DNA of 64,000 nucleotides from Actinobacteria bacterium UBA4426. GTDB lineage: Bacteria; Actinomycetota; Actinomycetes; S36-B12. Position 1 is the first letter of the stretch, and each line of letters begins with the position of its first letter. This document shows, piece by piece, positions 16,935-24,437 of the stretch. The stretch covers positions 42,611-106,610 of the forward strand of contig DGQA01000002.1 of the NCBI GenBank assembly GCA_002390705.1. The letters are read 5' to 3'. The notes below the pieces were generated by a model. That model made no database searches and had not been told where the DNA came from. It saw nothing but the letters and a program-made list of their open reading frames with translations. Both the position numbers and the translations under genes were made by a program.

Positions 16935-18014
16935 CTATACCACCTTCCGGATTTCGTCGGGAAGACCGAACATCCGAAACTCTGGAACGACGCCCTGGCC
17001 GAATAATTGAATTGCGCGGGCCGTGTCGCCCGGGTGCATATTGTGGTACGCCAAGCGTGCAACTACATAATTCACGCCCAACTCTCGTTCGTAGGCGTAC
17101 AACCGCTCAATACATGTGTCTGGATCCCCGATAATGATCGTGTCCATGACAAGTTTGTCAAAGTCCGATGATGACAGTTCTAGGCCCGCACGCATTTGTG
17201 CGTTGTACAAATCACGAATGGCAGCTCCGGCCAGGCGCTGCGCCTCGTCCGTTGTTGGCGCAATGAAAACATCACGAATTAAAGGGACGACTCGTTCAAA
17301 AGTTGGATTTAATCCTTCGTACAACGGACGCATTTGCTCTAGAGTCAAATGGCCGGGGGCCATGTACGGAACACCCGTGCGCCGAGCAACCTCAGCTGCC
17401 TCAGTTCCACCACACATCCAGAGCGGCATATCTAATTGAGCGGGCTTGGGCTGCACCGAAATGCGATCTAGGCCCCTTGCCTCAACATGAATCTCTTCAT
17501 TATTCATGGGGATGTTGTGAAACTCTGAGTGGTGCGAGAACGGGTTTGGCCCCCATGCTTTTCGCAGGACTGCGATGTCATCTACGATACGATCGGCAGA
17601 GTTTGAAGCTCCCGAGCCAGCCCAGCCGCGAACAGTCTCATCATTTGGCACTTGACCTGCAACGATTGTTCTGCCCGCGTTGATGTTGTCAATGCAAGCG
17701 ACTTCCTCGGCGACGTAAATCGAATTTACCAAGCCCAGGACCGGCATCATTCCCACTCGCACAAATTCTGTTCTTTGTGAAAGGCCAGCCGCCACGACCG
17801 ACGCTGACGAATTGAAGGAGTCCGGCGTGAAGTGCCGTTCATCAACCCAAACGGAGTCAAACCCCCACCACTCCGCTGTCACTGCATGTTCTAAAACTTC
17901 CTCATAAATATCTACTTGTTTGCGGCCGCAACAACCACCAGCTGGCTTACGGCAGCCAGCACAGCGCCAACCCTGCACCGATTCCAATGTCATGGGTCCC
18001 AGTCCGAATCGCAT
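16935..18014 (-). CDS. Luciferase-like flavin monooxygenase, type A1, with a Cys-rich N-terminal insert
   Basis: A 359-residue LLM-family (TIM barrel) oxidoreductase that would use reduced flavin or F420. The family pattern is GFDSVWVDERHF near residue 58, RTEFVRVGMMPVLG and the C-terminal VIIGDPDTCIERL type segment. It is a paralogue of the gene at 23396 (both begin MRFGLGP and end PEFRM with a short tail). Between the first strand and first helix it has an extra cysteine cluster, CAGC then CC (residues 18, 21, 28, 29), absent from the paralogue. GGAG site seven bases before ATG 18014. No flavin reductase is visible in the window. Confidence 0.87.
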   Translation of the reverse strand: MRFGLGPMTLESVQGWRCAGCRKPAGGCCGRKQVDIYEEVLEHAVTAEWWGFDSVWVDERHFTPDSFNSSASVVAAGLSQRTEFVRVGMMPVLGLVNSIYVAEEVACIDNINAGRTIVAGQVPNDETVRGWAGSGASNSADRIVDDIAVLRKAWGPNPFSHHSEFHNIPMNNEEIHVEARGLDRISVQPKPAQLDMPLWMCGGTEAAEVARRTGVPYMAPGHLTLEQMRPLYEGLNPTFERVVPLIRDVFIAPTTDEAQRLAGAAIRDLYNAQMRAGLELSSSDFDKLVMDTIIIGDPDTCIERLYAYERELGVNYVVARLAYHNMHPGDTARAIQLFGQGVVPEFRMFGLPDEIRKVV

Positions 18015-18042
18015 AATTTTCTCCAATCACCAATTGAACATG

Positions 18043-19089
18043 TTAGATATTCGGGATAACTTCGGTCGCGAGCAATTCAAGTGAGCGCAAGTACTTCTGG
18101 CGTGGAAGCGAGTCAAATCGGGTACCAAAAATAATGTGATCGCAACCTGTTGCGGCGATTTCCCTCAAACCCCGTGTGACTTTTTCGGGCCGGCCAATAG
18201 TGCGCTCGTGTACGGTCACGAGCTTCGCCGCCGCTGCGTCCAGTTTGTCAGGCGTATCAAAACCGACAGACGCACCATTTTCGTCTTTGAGATACCGCCA
18301 GCCGCCAAGTTGATCGCGCAACAAGAACCGTAGGGACTTCAGCGCATTTTGGTAAGCATCATCATCTGTTTCAGCAACCCATCCTCGGCGCAGCACTCCC
18401 ATCTTTGCTTTGGAGACGTCTACGTCATATTCCTGTGCAGTTTTGTGATAAAGCTCGATGTGTTCACTCAACTGGTCAAGGGTTAGCGCGTCGGAGAGAA
18501 TAATGGATACTCCCAATTTCGCCGCACGCTTGATGGGTTCCGGTCCCACTGCTGCCACCCAGATCGGCACCTCTGATTGGAATGGTTTGGGGCTCACTGA
18601 GATGTCAGGCACGTCAAATTGCTTGCCGTGAAAATTCACTGGATCGCTACTCCAGGAACGCCGCAAAACCTCGATGCCTTCTTCAAAACGAATCCTGCGA
18701 TTGCGCCTATCGATGTTGAATCCGTCGAATTCGTTATCTCGATAGCCCAAACCTAAACCAAGTTCAAGTCTGCCGCCCGAGAGTTGGTCAACGACCGCTG
18801 CTTGCGTCGCAACGCGAAGCGCCTCATGCTGGCTGAACAGCATGGTGGATTGCCCAATTTTGATGTGCCTAGTTGCCGCGGCAATGCCGCCAGCCACCGT
18901 AAGTAGGGCTGGTGAGTAACCGTCGTACCAGAAGTGATGCTCCGTTTGCCAGATCGTCTTAATTGTTTGCAATTCATCGCAGAACTGGGCATCCTCCATC
19001 AGCTCTTTGTAAAGATACGAAAAGTGTCGCGGACCCTGCTTTGTGGACTGCATACTCCAAATACCGACGCCGACTTCAACTTTACCCAT
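18043..19089 (-). CDS. Luciferase-like flavin monooxygenase, type B1
   Basis: A 348-residue LLM-family protein, a paralogue of the gene at 24438. Both start with a GIW/GLW-x-MQST segment and share TEH-x-FWYDGY, LGYRD, IWVAAVG, and DQLGGWRYL/EQLGGWRYL followed by DENG. It lies directly upstream of LLM-A1 with 28 bases between them, giving a B-A order repeated at the second locus, as for subunits of a heteromeric enzyme. The start at 19089 has a GGGAG site; a GTG six bases earlier is the alternative. Confidence 0.87.
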   Translation of the reverse strand: MGKVEVGVGIWSMQSTKQGPRHFSYLYKELMEDAQFCDELQTIKTIWQTEHHFWYDGYSPALLTVAGGIAAATRHIKIGQSTMLFSQHEALRVATQAAVVDQLSGGRLELGLGLGYRDNEFDGFNIDRRNRRIRFEEGIEVLRRSWSSDPVNFHGKQFDVPDISVSPKPFQSEVPIWVAAVGPEPIKRAAKLGVSIILSDALTLDQLSEHIELYHKTAQEYDVDVSKAKMGVLRRGWVAETDDDAYQNALKSLRFLLRDQLGGWRYLKDENGASVGFDTPDKLDAAAAKLVTVHERTIGRPEKVTRGLREIAATGCDHIIFGTRFDSLPRQKYLRSLELLATEVIPNI

Positions 19090-19101
19090 GACCACGCTCC
19101 C

Positions 19102-19125
19102 TAGTACTAACTCCGGTAGGTACTA
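19102..19125. promoter_or_regulatory. Inverted repeat TAGTAC-N12-GTACTA upstream of LLM-B1
   Basis: A perfect 6-bp inverted repeat with a 12-base spacer lies 13 bases before the LLM-B1 start codon. Reading the minus strand, its first arm extends to TAGTACCTACC, which matches TAGTACCGACC in front of the second LLM pair (25541-25551) at 10 of 11 bases. It is a candidate operator, possibly for the TrmB-family regulator encoded between the two loci. Confidence 0.45.
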
Positions 19126-19165
19126 AGCAAACTCTAGGGTCAAATCACCCCTTCAGCAAGCACTT

Positions 19166-20005
19166 TCACCAATCAAAAAATCCTTTACCCGATTTTTTTC
19201 CAAGATCCCCGTTCGCAACCATGTCGATCAGAAGCTGAGGTGGCTCAAAACGAGACCCCAATGCTTGGGCCAGATTACGAGCAATGCCTAATCGAACATC
19301 TAGGCCGACTAAGTCCGTCAAGCGCAACGGTCCCATTGGGTGCCGATAACCCAATTCCATTGCCCGGTCAATATCGGCCACCGAAGCAACACCATCACTC
19401 ACCATGCGAATCGCCTCGAGGCCAAGTGCGATTCCGAGTCGACTCGTTGCAAATCCGGGGCTATCTTCCACTGTAATGGCGTCCTTGCCAATAATGTTAA
19501 CTAATTGCTGGGCCGATGCAGCAGTCTGAGTCGAAGTTTTTTCTCCGACCACGATTTCAACCAAAGGATTCGACCATGCGGGGTTGAAAAAATGCATCCC
19601 GATAAATGACTCAGGGCGGGTAAGTTTTGCCGCAAGTGAACTGATTGAAATGCTACTCGTGTTGGAAGCCAGCATGGTGGGATGCAAAGTTTCCGCACCC
19701 AACAATGCGACAGTCTTCAGATCAAAGTCTTCTGGCACCGCTTCAACGAGAAGTAGCGGCTTTGGTGAAATTGCTCCTAGTGAAGAGTGTGTGGAAACCC
19801 GTTGCGTGAGTAAATTACTGTCAGCGCTCCCCAACACTCCACGTTTTACCGCACGGTCAGCAACATGCTGCACGAGTCGAAGACATGATTCTCGGGTTGC
19901 TTCTGCCGGGTCAACTACATCAACTTCAAACTTCGCTAAGCCAAAAACATACGCGATACCTGCTCCCATCGTCCCTCCGCCAAGAACAACGATACGTTGG
20001 CTCAA
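19166..20005 (-). CDS. 3-hydroxyacyl-CoA dehydrogenase (3-hydroxybutyryl-CoA dehydrogenase family)
   Basis: Oxidises an L-3-hydroxyacyl-CoA with NAD. The 279-residue protein has the Rossmann motif VLGGGTMGAGIAYVF at the start, the SNTSSISI and FIGMHFFNPAWSNPLVEIV segments around the catalytic His, DSPGFATSRLG, and GLDVRLGIARNL of the C-terminal dimerisation domain. It starts with TTG overlapping the TGA of the crotonase gene (TTGA), with a GAGGG site six bases upstream, so the two are coupled. It would act right after the hydratase or ring-opening step. Confidence 0.92.
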   Translation of the reverse strand: MSQRIVVLGGGTMGAGIAYVFGLAKFEVDVVDPAEATRESCLRLVQHVADRAVKRGVLGSADSNLLTQRVSTHSSLGAISPKPLLLVEAVPEDFDLKTVALLGAETLHPTMLASNTSSISISSLAAKLTRPESFIGMHFFNPAWSNPLVEIVVGEKTSTQTAASAQQLVNIIGKDAITVEDSPGFATSRLGIALGLEAIRMVSDGVASVADIDRAMELGYRHPMGPLRLTDLVGLDVRLGIARNLAQALGSRFEPPQLLIDMVANGDLGKKSGKGFFDW

Positions 20006-20793
20006 CGGTAGCCCTCGAAGTTCGGAGAACGTTTCTCTACAAATGCGTCTACTCCTTCTTTCGATTCAGGAGTCCCCGTGAAAACACCCAGGGCATCAAA
20101 GGCCATCGTGGAAATCCCCGCAATTGACTCACTGTCCGCATTGAACGAATGCTTCACAATGCGTAGCGCGGTTGGACTCAACGCCAACATTTCATCAGCC
20201 CACGCTCGTACTTCCTCATGTAACCGCTCGAACGGCACAACTACGTTAACCAGCCCCCAGTCCATCATCTGTTGCGCTGAATAGCGGCGGCACAAAAACC
20301 AAATTTCACGTGCTCGGCGTGCTCCAACAATTCGGGCGAGGTAGGCGGTTCCAAATCCTGCATCAAAGGAACCGACTCTGGGGCCGGCTTGACCGAATTC
20401 GGCATGCTCTGCAGCAATCGATAGGTCACAGACAACATGCAAAACTTGCCCTCCGCCTATTGCGTAACCATTGATCGCCGCAATGACAGGTTTAGGAATG
20501 TCCCGGATTACCCGCTGTAGGTATTCGTCCTGGAACACGCCGTACTCACTTGGTCCGTAATCACCGGTTTGTTGGCGCTGCTTCTGATCTCCACCCACGC
20601 AAAAAGCCTTATCGCCAGCACCGGTAAGCGCTACTACCCCAACTGTCGAGTCTCCCCAAGCGACCTTGAAGGCATGGATCAATTCGTCAATGGTGTTGGC
20701 TGAGAATGCATTGAGCCGTTCAGGTCGGTTGATAGTGATCCATGCCAACCCCCGGTCCACGACATAGGTGACATCTTTCAGTTCCCTTTGCAT
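20002..20793 (-). CDS. Crotonase-family protein of the MenB/BadI subgroup
   Basis: The 263-residue crotonase carries marks of the MenB (dihydroxynaphthoyl-CoA synthase) and BadI (2-ketocyclohexanecarboxyl-CoA hydrolase) branch: FCVGGDQKQRQQTGDYG near residue 65, AINGYAIGGGQVLH at the oxyanion hole, and GPRVGSFDAGFGTAYLARIVG. No menaquinone gene is nearby. It heads an operon with a hydroxyacyl-CoA dehydrogenase, LLM oxygenases and a CoA ligase, so a BadI-like ring-cleaving hydrolase is more likely than MenB. That is an inference; a tree is needed to separate the two. Confidence 0.82.
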   Translation of the reverse strand: MQRELKDVTYVVDRGLAWITINRPERLNAFSANTIDELIHAFKVAWGDSTVGVVALTGAGDKAFCVGGDQKQRQQTGDYGPSEYGVFQDEYLQRVIRDIPKPVIAAINGYAIGGGQVLHVVCDLSIAAEHAEFGQAGPRVGSFDAGFGTAYLARIVGARRAREIWFLCRRYSAQQMMDWGLVNVVVPFERLHEEVRAWADEMLALSPTALRIVKHSFNADSESIAGISTMAFDALGVFTGTPESKEGVDAFVEKRSPNFEGYR

Positions 20794-20821
20794 GATTCAT
20801 TCCTCCTTGTTTCGCCAGACC

Positions 20822-20837
20822 CAGGTTTTAAACCCTG
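20822..20837. promoter_or_regulatory. Near-palindrome in the crotonase/TrmB divergent region
   Basis: CAGGTTTTAAACCCTG is symmetric at 14 of 16 positions around TTTAAA. It lies in the 108-base gap between the minus-strand crotonase operon and the plus-strand TrmB-family gene. Its core GTTTTAAA is shared with the perfect palindrome at 37086-37101. It may be an operator for the local regulator or for the LacI regulator. Confidence 0.35.
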
Positions 20838-20901
20838 AGGTGGCTTTGGTAACTTTGGGTGGATAAGGTGTGGCATACGCACGCGGAAAGAAGGCTTGGC
20901 A

Positions 20902-21822
20902 ATGTCGCATCAAACGCAGTTGATTGATGCGCTGTGTGCGCTTGGCTTCACGACCTACGAAGCGAGAACGTACACAGGTCTCCTGGAAAATTACAGTCAA
21001 ACCGCGTATGGACTCTCCAAAGTCACCGGAGTCCCGCAGCCGAAAGTTTATGAAGTTCTGAGAAAATTGGAAGCACGAGGTGCGGCAGTTCTTGTCTCTA
21101 CCGACCCCCAGAAGTTCGCGGCCACTCCTCCGCAAGAAATCCTCACGAGTTTGCGGGTTGAATTTGAATCCCGCATGAATAGCGCGGACCATGCAGTTAC
21201 CGTCGCTGTTTCGGAAAACAAGCCACTCACCCAAGCGCCTAAAGTGATGACCGAGCTTTCTGGAAAAGCCACGATCATGGCCGCGGCAAGTCAGCTCTTG
21301 GCTGAGGCAACCGATAAGGTCTACCTGTCGGCCTGGGTCCCCGAGCTTTCCGAACTCGAACCCCAAATCAACCGAGCATCTAATAATGGAGTTTTCTTCG
21401 TCACATTGGGATTTGGCCAGGGCCAAGTGCACGAGCCGAACGGGCATTTTTACCGCCATGGGTCTACCTTGAAAACCCTCTACCATCATCATCAAAACCG
21501 ACATTTCGCTCTTGTCGCGGACGGCAACACCGTTCTTTGGGCGACTTATGTTGATGATGTTGGTTGGACAGGTTTGCTGGCACGGGACCGCAGAGTCGTG
21601 GGCTTGGTGCGCACCTACATTCGGCACGACATTTACGTCCAGAAAATTTACGCACGATTCGGTCCTGAGCTGATGGAAACCTTTGGTGCCGGACTTGAAT
21701 TGCTCACCAACGTCAACCAAGACTTGGTCATGACTGACGCTTCTATCGACTCGGTGGCAATTGATGCGGCCGTAAGCCATTCGTTGGCTGCGAAAATTTT
21801 GCGAAACGAAGACGCCAGCTAG
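20902..21822 (+). CDS. TrmB-family transcriptional regulator
   Basis: A 306-residue regulator. The N-terminal winged helix of the TrmB type is clear (LCALGFTTYEARTYTGLL, then GVPQPKVYEVLRKLEARG), followed by a coiled linker and a C-terminal effector domain with a PLD-like fold (KVYLSAWVPELSELEP, FALVADGNTVLWATY). TrmB proteins sense sugars or other metabolites. It is divergent from the crotonase operon and convergent with the CaiB gene, between the two LLM loci, so it plausibly controls both. ATG 20902 has a GAAGG site; a TTG six bases earlier is less likely. Confidence 0.88.
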   Translation: MSHQTQLIDALCALGFTTYEARTYTGLLENYSQTAYGLSKVTGVPQPKVYEVLRKLEARGAAVLVSTDPQKFAATPPQEILTSLRVEFESRMNSADHAVTVAVSENKPLTQAPKVMTELSGKATIMAAASQLLAEATDKVYLSAWVPELSELEPQINRASNNGVFFVTLGFGQGQVHEPNGHFYRHGSTLKTLYHHHQNRHFALVADGNTVLWATYVDDVGWTGLLARDRRVVGLVRTYIRHDIYVQKIYARFGPELMETFGAGLELLTNVNQDLVMTDASIDSVAIDAAVSHSLAAKILRNEDAS

Positions 21823-21841
21823 CACATCTCCTGCCCCACGA

Positions 21842-23032
21842 TTACAGGTGTCCATGTGGGTCACTTATCTGTTCCGCTCCCATAATGCAGCCATACTCGT
21901 GAAGAATTTCTTGGGAGTGCTCACCTAGAGCAGGTGGTGGAAACTTCGTCACGCATTTTTCGCTATCCATCCAAATCGGAGATCCTTGCACCTTAATCGT
22001 TCCGGCAAGACTGTGATTGAGTTCGAGAACCATTTCGTTGTGCTGAATTTGTGGATCGTCGCACACCATCCCATAATCCAATACTCGACCCACTGGAACT
22101 CCTGCAACGTCAAGAAGGTTGATCCATTCTTGAACATTACGGTGAGCCAAAGCCTCATTTACTCGGGTTCTTAAATACTCGGCATGCTGCACGCGTGAAT
22201 CGTTGGTTGCTAGCCGAGGATCGGAAATTAAATCTGCAAGCCCGAGAGCCTTACACAGTATTTGCCAGTGCATGTCGTTGACAACCGCAAGTACAAGGTC
22301 TCCATCTTGAGCTCTATATATATCTGTGGGAGCAGTGAATGGTGACCCTGATCCGAGTCGCTGAGGCTGTTCCCCTGTTGCCAGATACGAACTCACCCAA
22401 CACGCTTGCAACGCTACAAATGCATCACGCAACGCGACGTGCACCTCTGAACCTTTTCCTGTCCGCTCGCGCTGCAACAAAGCGGCAGTTATCGCGAATG
22501 CGGCGGTAGTTGCAGCGTAAACATCCGCGGCGTTTGTGCCCACCTTGACCGGAAGACCATTAGGGCTTCCAGTTACTGCAAGCATTCCAGATTCTGCTTG
22601 AAATAGGAGATCGACCCCCGGTCTACTCGCCATCGGACCGGAAGGTCCGTAACCTGAAACAGCGCAGTAAACAAGCCCCGGATGAAGAGCGTGAAGATCC
22701 GGATAAGCAAGCCCGAGACGATCGGCAACCCCTGTTCGATAGTTGTGAATCACAACATCGACGTGCGAAGCGATCTCCCGAGCGCTGGCGAGGTCCTGTG
22801 GATCTTTCAAGTTGAGAATCAATCCTCGCTTGCCACGATTAACCGCCATGAAGAACGCGCTTTCCCCGGACACAAAGGGGGCAAATTGTCTGGCCATATC
22901 TCCTTCTGGCGGTTCAAGTTTAATAACTTCGGCACCCATGTCCGCGAGTAGCATTCCGCAAAAAGGCGCCGCCACGAGTGCGCCCATTTCTAGGACCTTT
23001 ATACCTGCAAGTGGACTCGCGTGATTCGTCAT
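21842..23032 (-). CDS. CaiB/BaiF-family (family III) CoA-transferase
   Basis: Moves CoA between acyl groups without a free acid-AMP step. The 396-residue protein opens with PLAGIKVLEMGALVAAPFCGMLLAD, contains VIKLEPPEGD and HNYRTGVADRLGL, and has the catalytic Asp region RPGVDLLFQAESGMLAVTG near residue 160. Its ATG overlaps the stop of the deleted thiolase (TAATG) with GGAG six bases upstream. It could recycle CoA onto the incoming acid of the LLM pathway. Confidence 0.92.
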   Translation of the reverse strand: MTNHASPLAGIKVLEMGALVAAPFCGMLLADMGAEVIKLEPPEGDMARQFAPFVSGESAFFMAVNRGKRGLILNLKDPQDLASAREIASHVDVVIHNYRTGVADRLGLAYPDLHALHPGLVYCAVSGYGPSGPMASRPGVDLLFQAESGMLAVTGSPNGLPVKVGTNAADVYAATTAAFAITAALLQRERTGKGSEVHVALRDAFVALQACWVSSYLATGEQPQRLGSGSPFTAPTDIYRAQDGDLVLAVVNDMHWQILCKALGLADLISDPRLATNDSRVQHAEYLRTRVNEALAHRNVQEWINLLDVAGVPVGRVLDYGMVCDDPQIQHNEMVLELNHSLAGTIKVQGSPIWMDSEKCVTKFPPPALGEHSQEILHEYGCIMGAEQISDPHGHL

Positions 23033-23352
23033 TACCGCTCCAGCAAGCAATATGTACTTTGGTCTCCACCAAAGCGCCTCGTGATCCGTGAATTCTTACC
23101 ATTATTTTCACATAATCCTCGTGCCAGGGTGGAAACCAACCGAGTACCGGATGCCCCGAAGAGATTCCCGGTTGCAGTGGGGCCGACCCGATAACTATGA
23201 CCGATAAAAATTTCACCTGTCGCCCCGCCCACCACGATTATTCTCTCTATATTCGGGGCCGCGGCGTCATCGCGCCGCATCCCGGAGAAGCCAGCGCGAT
23301 GCTCGCACAAAGGAGTACGAAAACCACCGATAGAATAAATACCACTTTGCAC
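23032..23352 (-). pseudogene. Internally deleted thiolase remnant
   Basis: An open frame of 106 codons that joins the two ends of a thiolase. The start (IYSIGGFRTPLCEHRAGFSGMRRDDAAA) matches the N-terminal pattern of acetyl-CoA acetyltransferases (DAVRTPIGRYGG...R-DD-AA). The rest (NLFGASGTRLVSTLARGL, then GGDQSTYCLLER) matches the C-terminal G-H-P-GASG-R and GGGQG...ER end. About 280 residues, including the nucleophilic Cys region, are missing. It keeps a ribosome site (AGGA before GTG 23352) and a TAATG coupling to CaiB, so the original operon order survives. The product could not be an active thiolase. Confidence 0.75.
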
Positions 23353-23395
23353 GAGAATTCCTGAGACTCAAAAGTGATGCAAAATTGGAAGCAAT

Positions 23396-24436
23396 TTAGA
23401 TACCTCTGCGAATCTGCTTTGGTAAATCTGGCATACGGAACTCAGGAATAACCTCTCGACTGAACAGGGACATCGAAGCCAACAACTGATGAAGCGGCAT
23501 GCCAGGAAAATGCATGCGGCAGATGAGGTGGTCTAGGCCGTTCACTGAATCTAGTGCGGCGATCTGTTCAATTACTTGTTCTGGATTGCCAACAATCAAT
23601 GAGGACTTGCTCAATCCCGTAACATCGGCTGGATCACCCTGCCACATTCCCCACTCCGAATACCGCTTAAATTGGTAAGAAGCCATGTCAGCGACTTCAG
23701 ACAGGGGATCGTCATTTGCTGATACGTACACGTCGCGAATTAGCATCTTCGGGCGACGCGCAGCCGCGGGCGCCACTGCATCGTAATCAGACCACAAAGA
23801 ATTCAACGCATCATTATCTGAAATAGCACCAAGAACCATAGGTAATCCCATTTCTGCTGCCAGAGATCTTCCATAAGCCCAAAAACCACCGATCAAGAGG
23901 GGGAGTTCGAACTGGGCCGGTTGCGGCTGCACCAAAACAGTGCCCGATGGAATCGGTGTATGTTCAGGTAGACCAGCAGGGATTGTCCAATGTTTGCCTT
24001 CATGCCGAAATGCTTTTGGAGCCCAGGCCTTTAGGAGCACTTCAATAGTCTCTCGGTATCGCTCCTGATAATCGTCTTCGGTAATTCCGTAGGCCAACCT
24101 CTCGTGCGAGGCGGCGTTGATGGGCACCACGATTGCCCGCCCCCCTGAGAGATTGTCAAGGACGACAGCATCTTCGGCGAGATACAGGGGGTGCGTTAGC
24201 CCAGCAATAGGAAGTACACCGATCTTGACAGACTCAGTTTTGGCCGCAATATTCGCAGCTGCAATAAAAGGCTGTGGGCAGTACCCATCGGCTGAAAATT
24301 GTCGCTCCGCAACCCACACGGAATCAAATCCCGTGGAATCAGCCTGGCGTGCAGCTTCACCGACAATTTCGTACGCTTCCATCCATGAGATGTTGCCTGC
24401 TTGCTCGGCGGCAAAAGGCCCTAATCCAAAACGCAT
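23396..24436 (-). CDS. Luciferase-like flavin monooxygenase, type A2
   Basis: A 346-residue LLM-family protein and the second copy of type A. MRFGLGPFAAEQ at the start, GFDSVWVAERQFSADGY near residue 40, TESVKIGVLPIAGLTHPLY, and SLIVGNPEQVIEQI near 280. It lacks the cysteine cluster found in A1. The ATG follows the TGA of LLM-B2 by one base with a GGAGGG site, so B2 and A2 are translationally coupled and may be subunits of one enzyme. Confidence 0.87.
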   Translation of the reverse strand: MRFGLGPFAAEQAGNISWMEAYEIVGEAARQADSTGFDSVWVAERQFSADGYCPQPFIAAANIAAKTESVKIGVLPIAGLTHPLYLAEDAVVLDNLSGGRAIVVPINAASHERLAYGITEDDYQERYRETIEVLLKAWAPKAFRHEGKHWTIPAGLPEHTPIPSGTVLVQPQPAQFELPLLIGGFWAYGRSLAAEMGLPMVLGAISDNDALNSLWSDYDAVAPAAARRPKMLIRDVYVSANDDPLSEVADMASYQFKRYSEWGMWQGDPADVTGLSKSSLIVGNPEQVIEQIAALDSVNGLDHLICRMHFPGMPLHQLLASMSLFSREVIPEFRMPDLPKQIRRGI

Positions 24437-24437
24437 G

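Noticed and set aside
20002..20793. The crotonase as true MenB of menaquinone synthesis
   Set aside because: Sequence alone allows it, but there are no menaquinone genes and it is coupled to a hydroxyacyl-CoA dehydrogenase in a degradation operon; kept as MenB/BadI-type instead.
20797..21864. Long minus-strand open frame (355 codons) opposite the TrmB gene
   Set aside because: It is the antisense of a clear TrmB-family coding frame, has no recognisable domain and low-complexity composition, and lacks a ribosome site.
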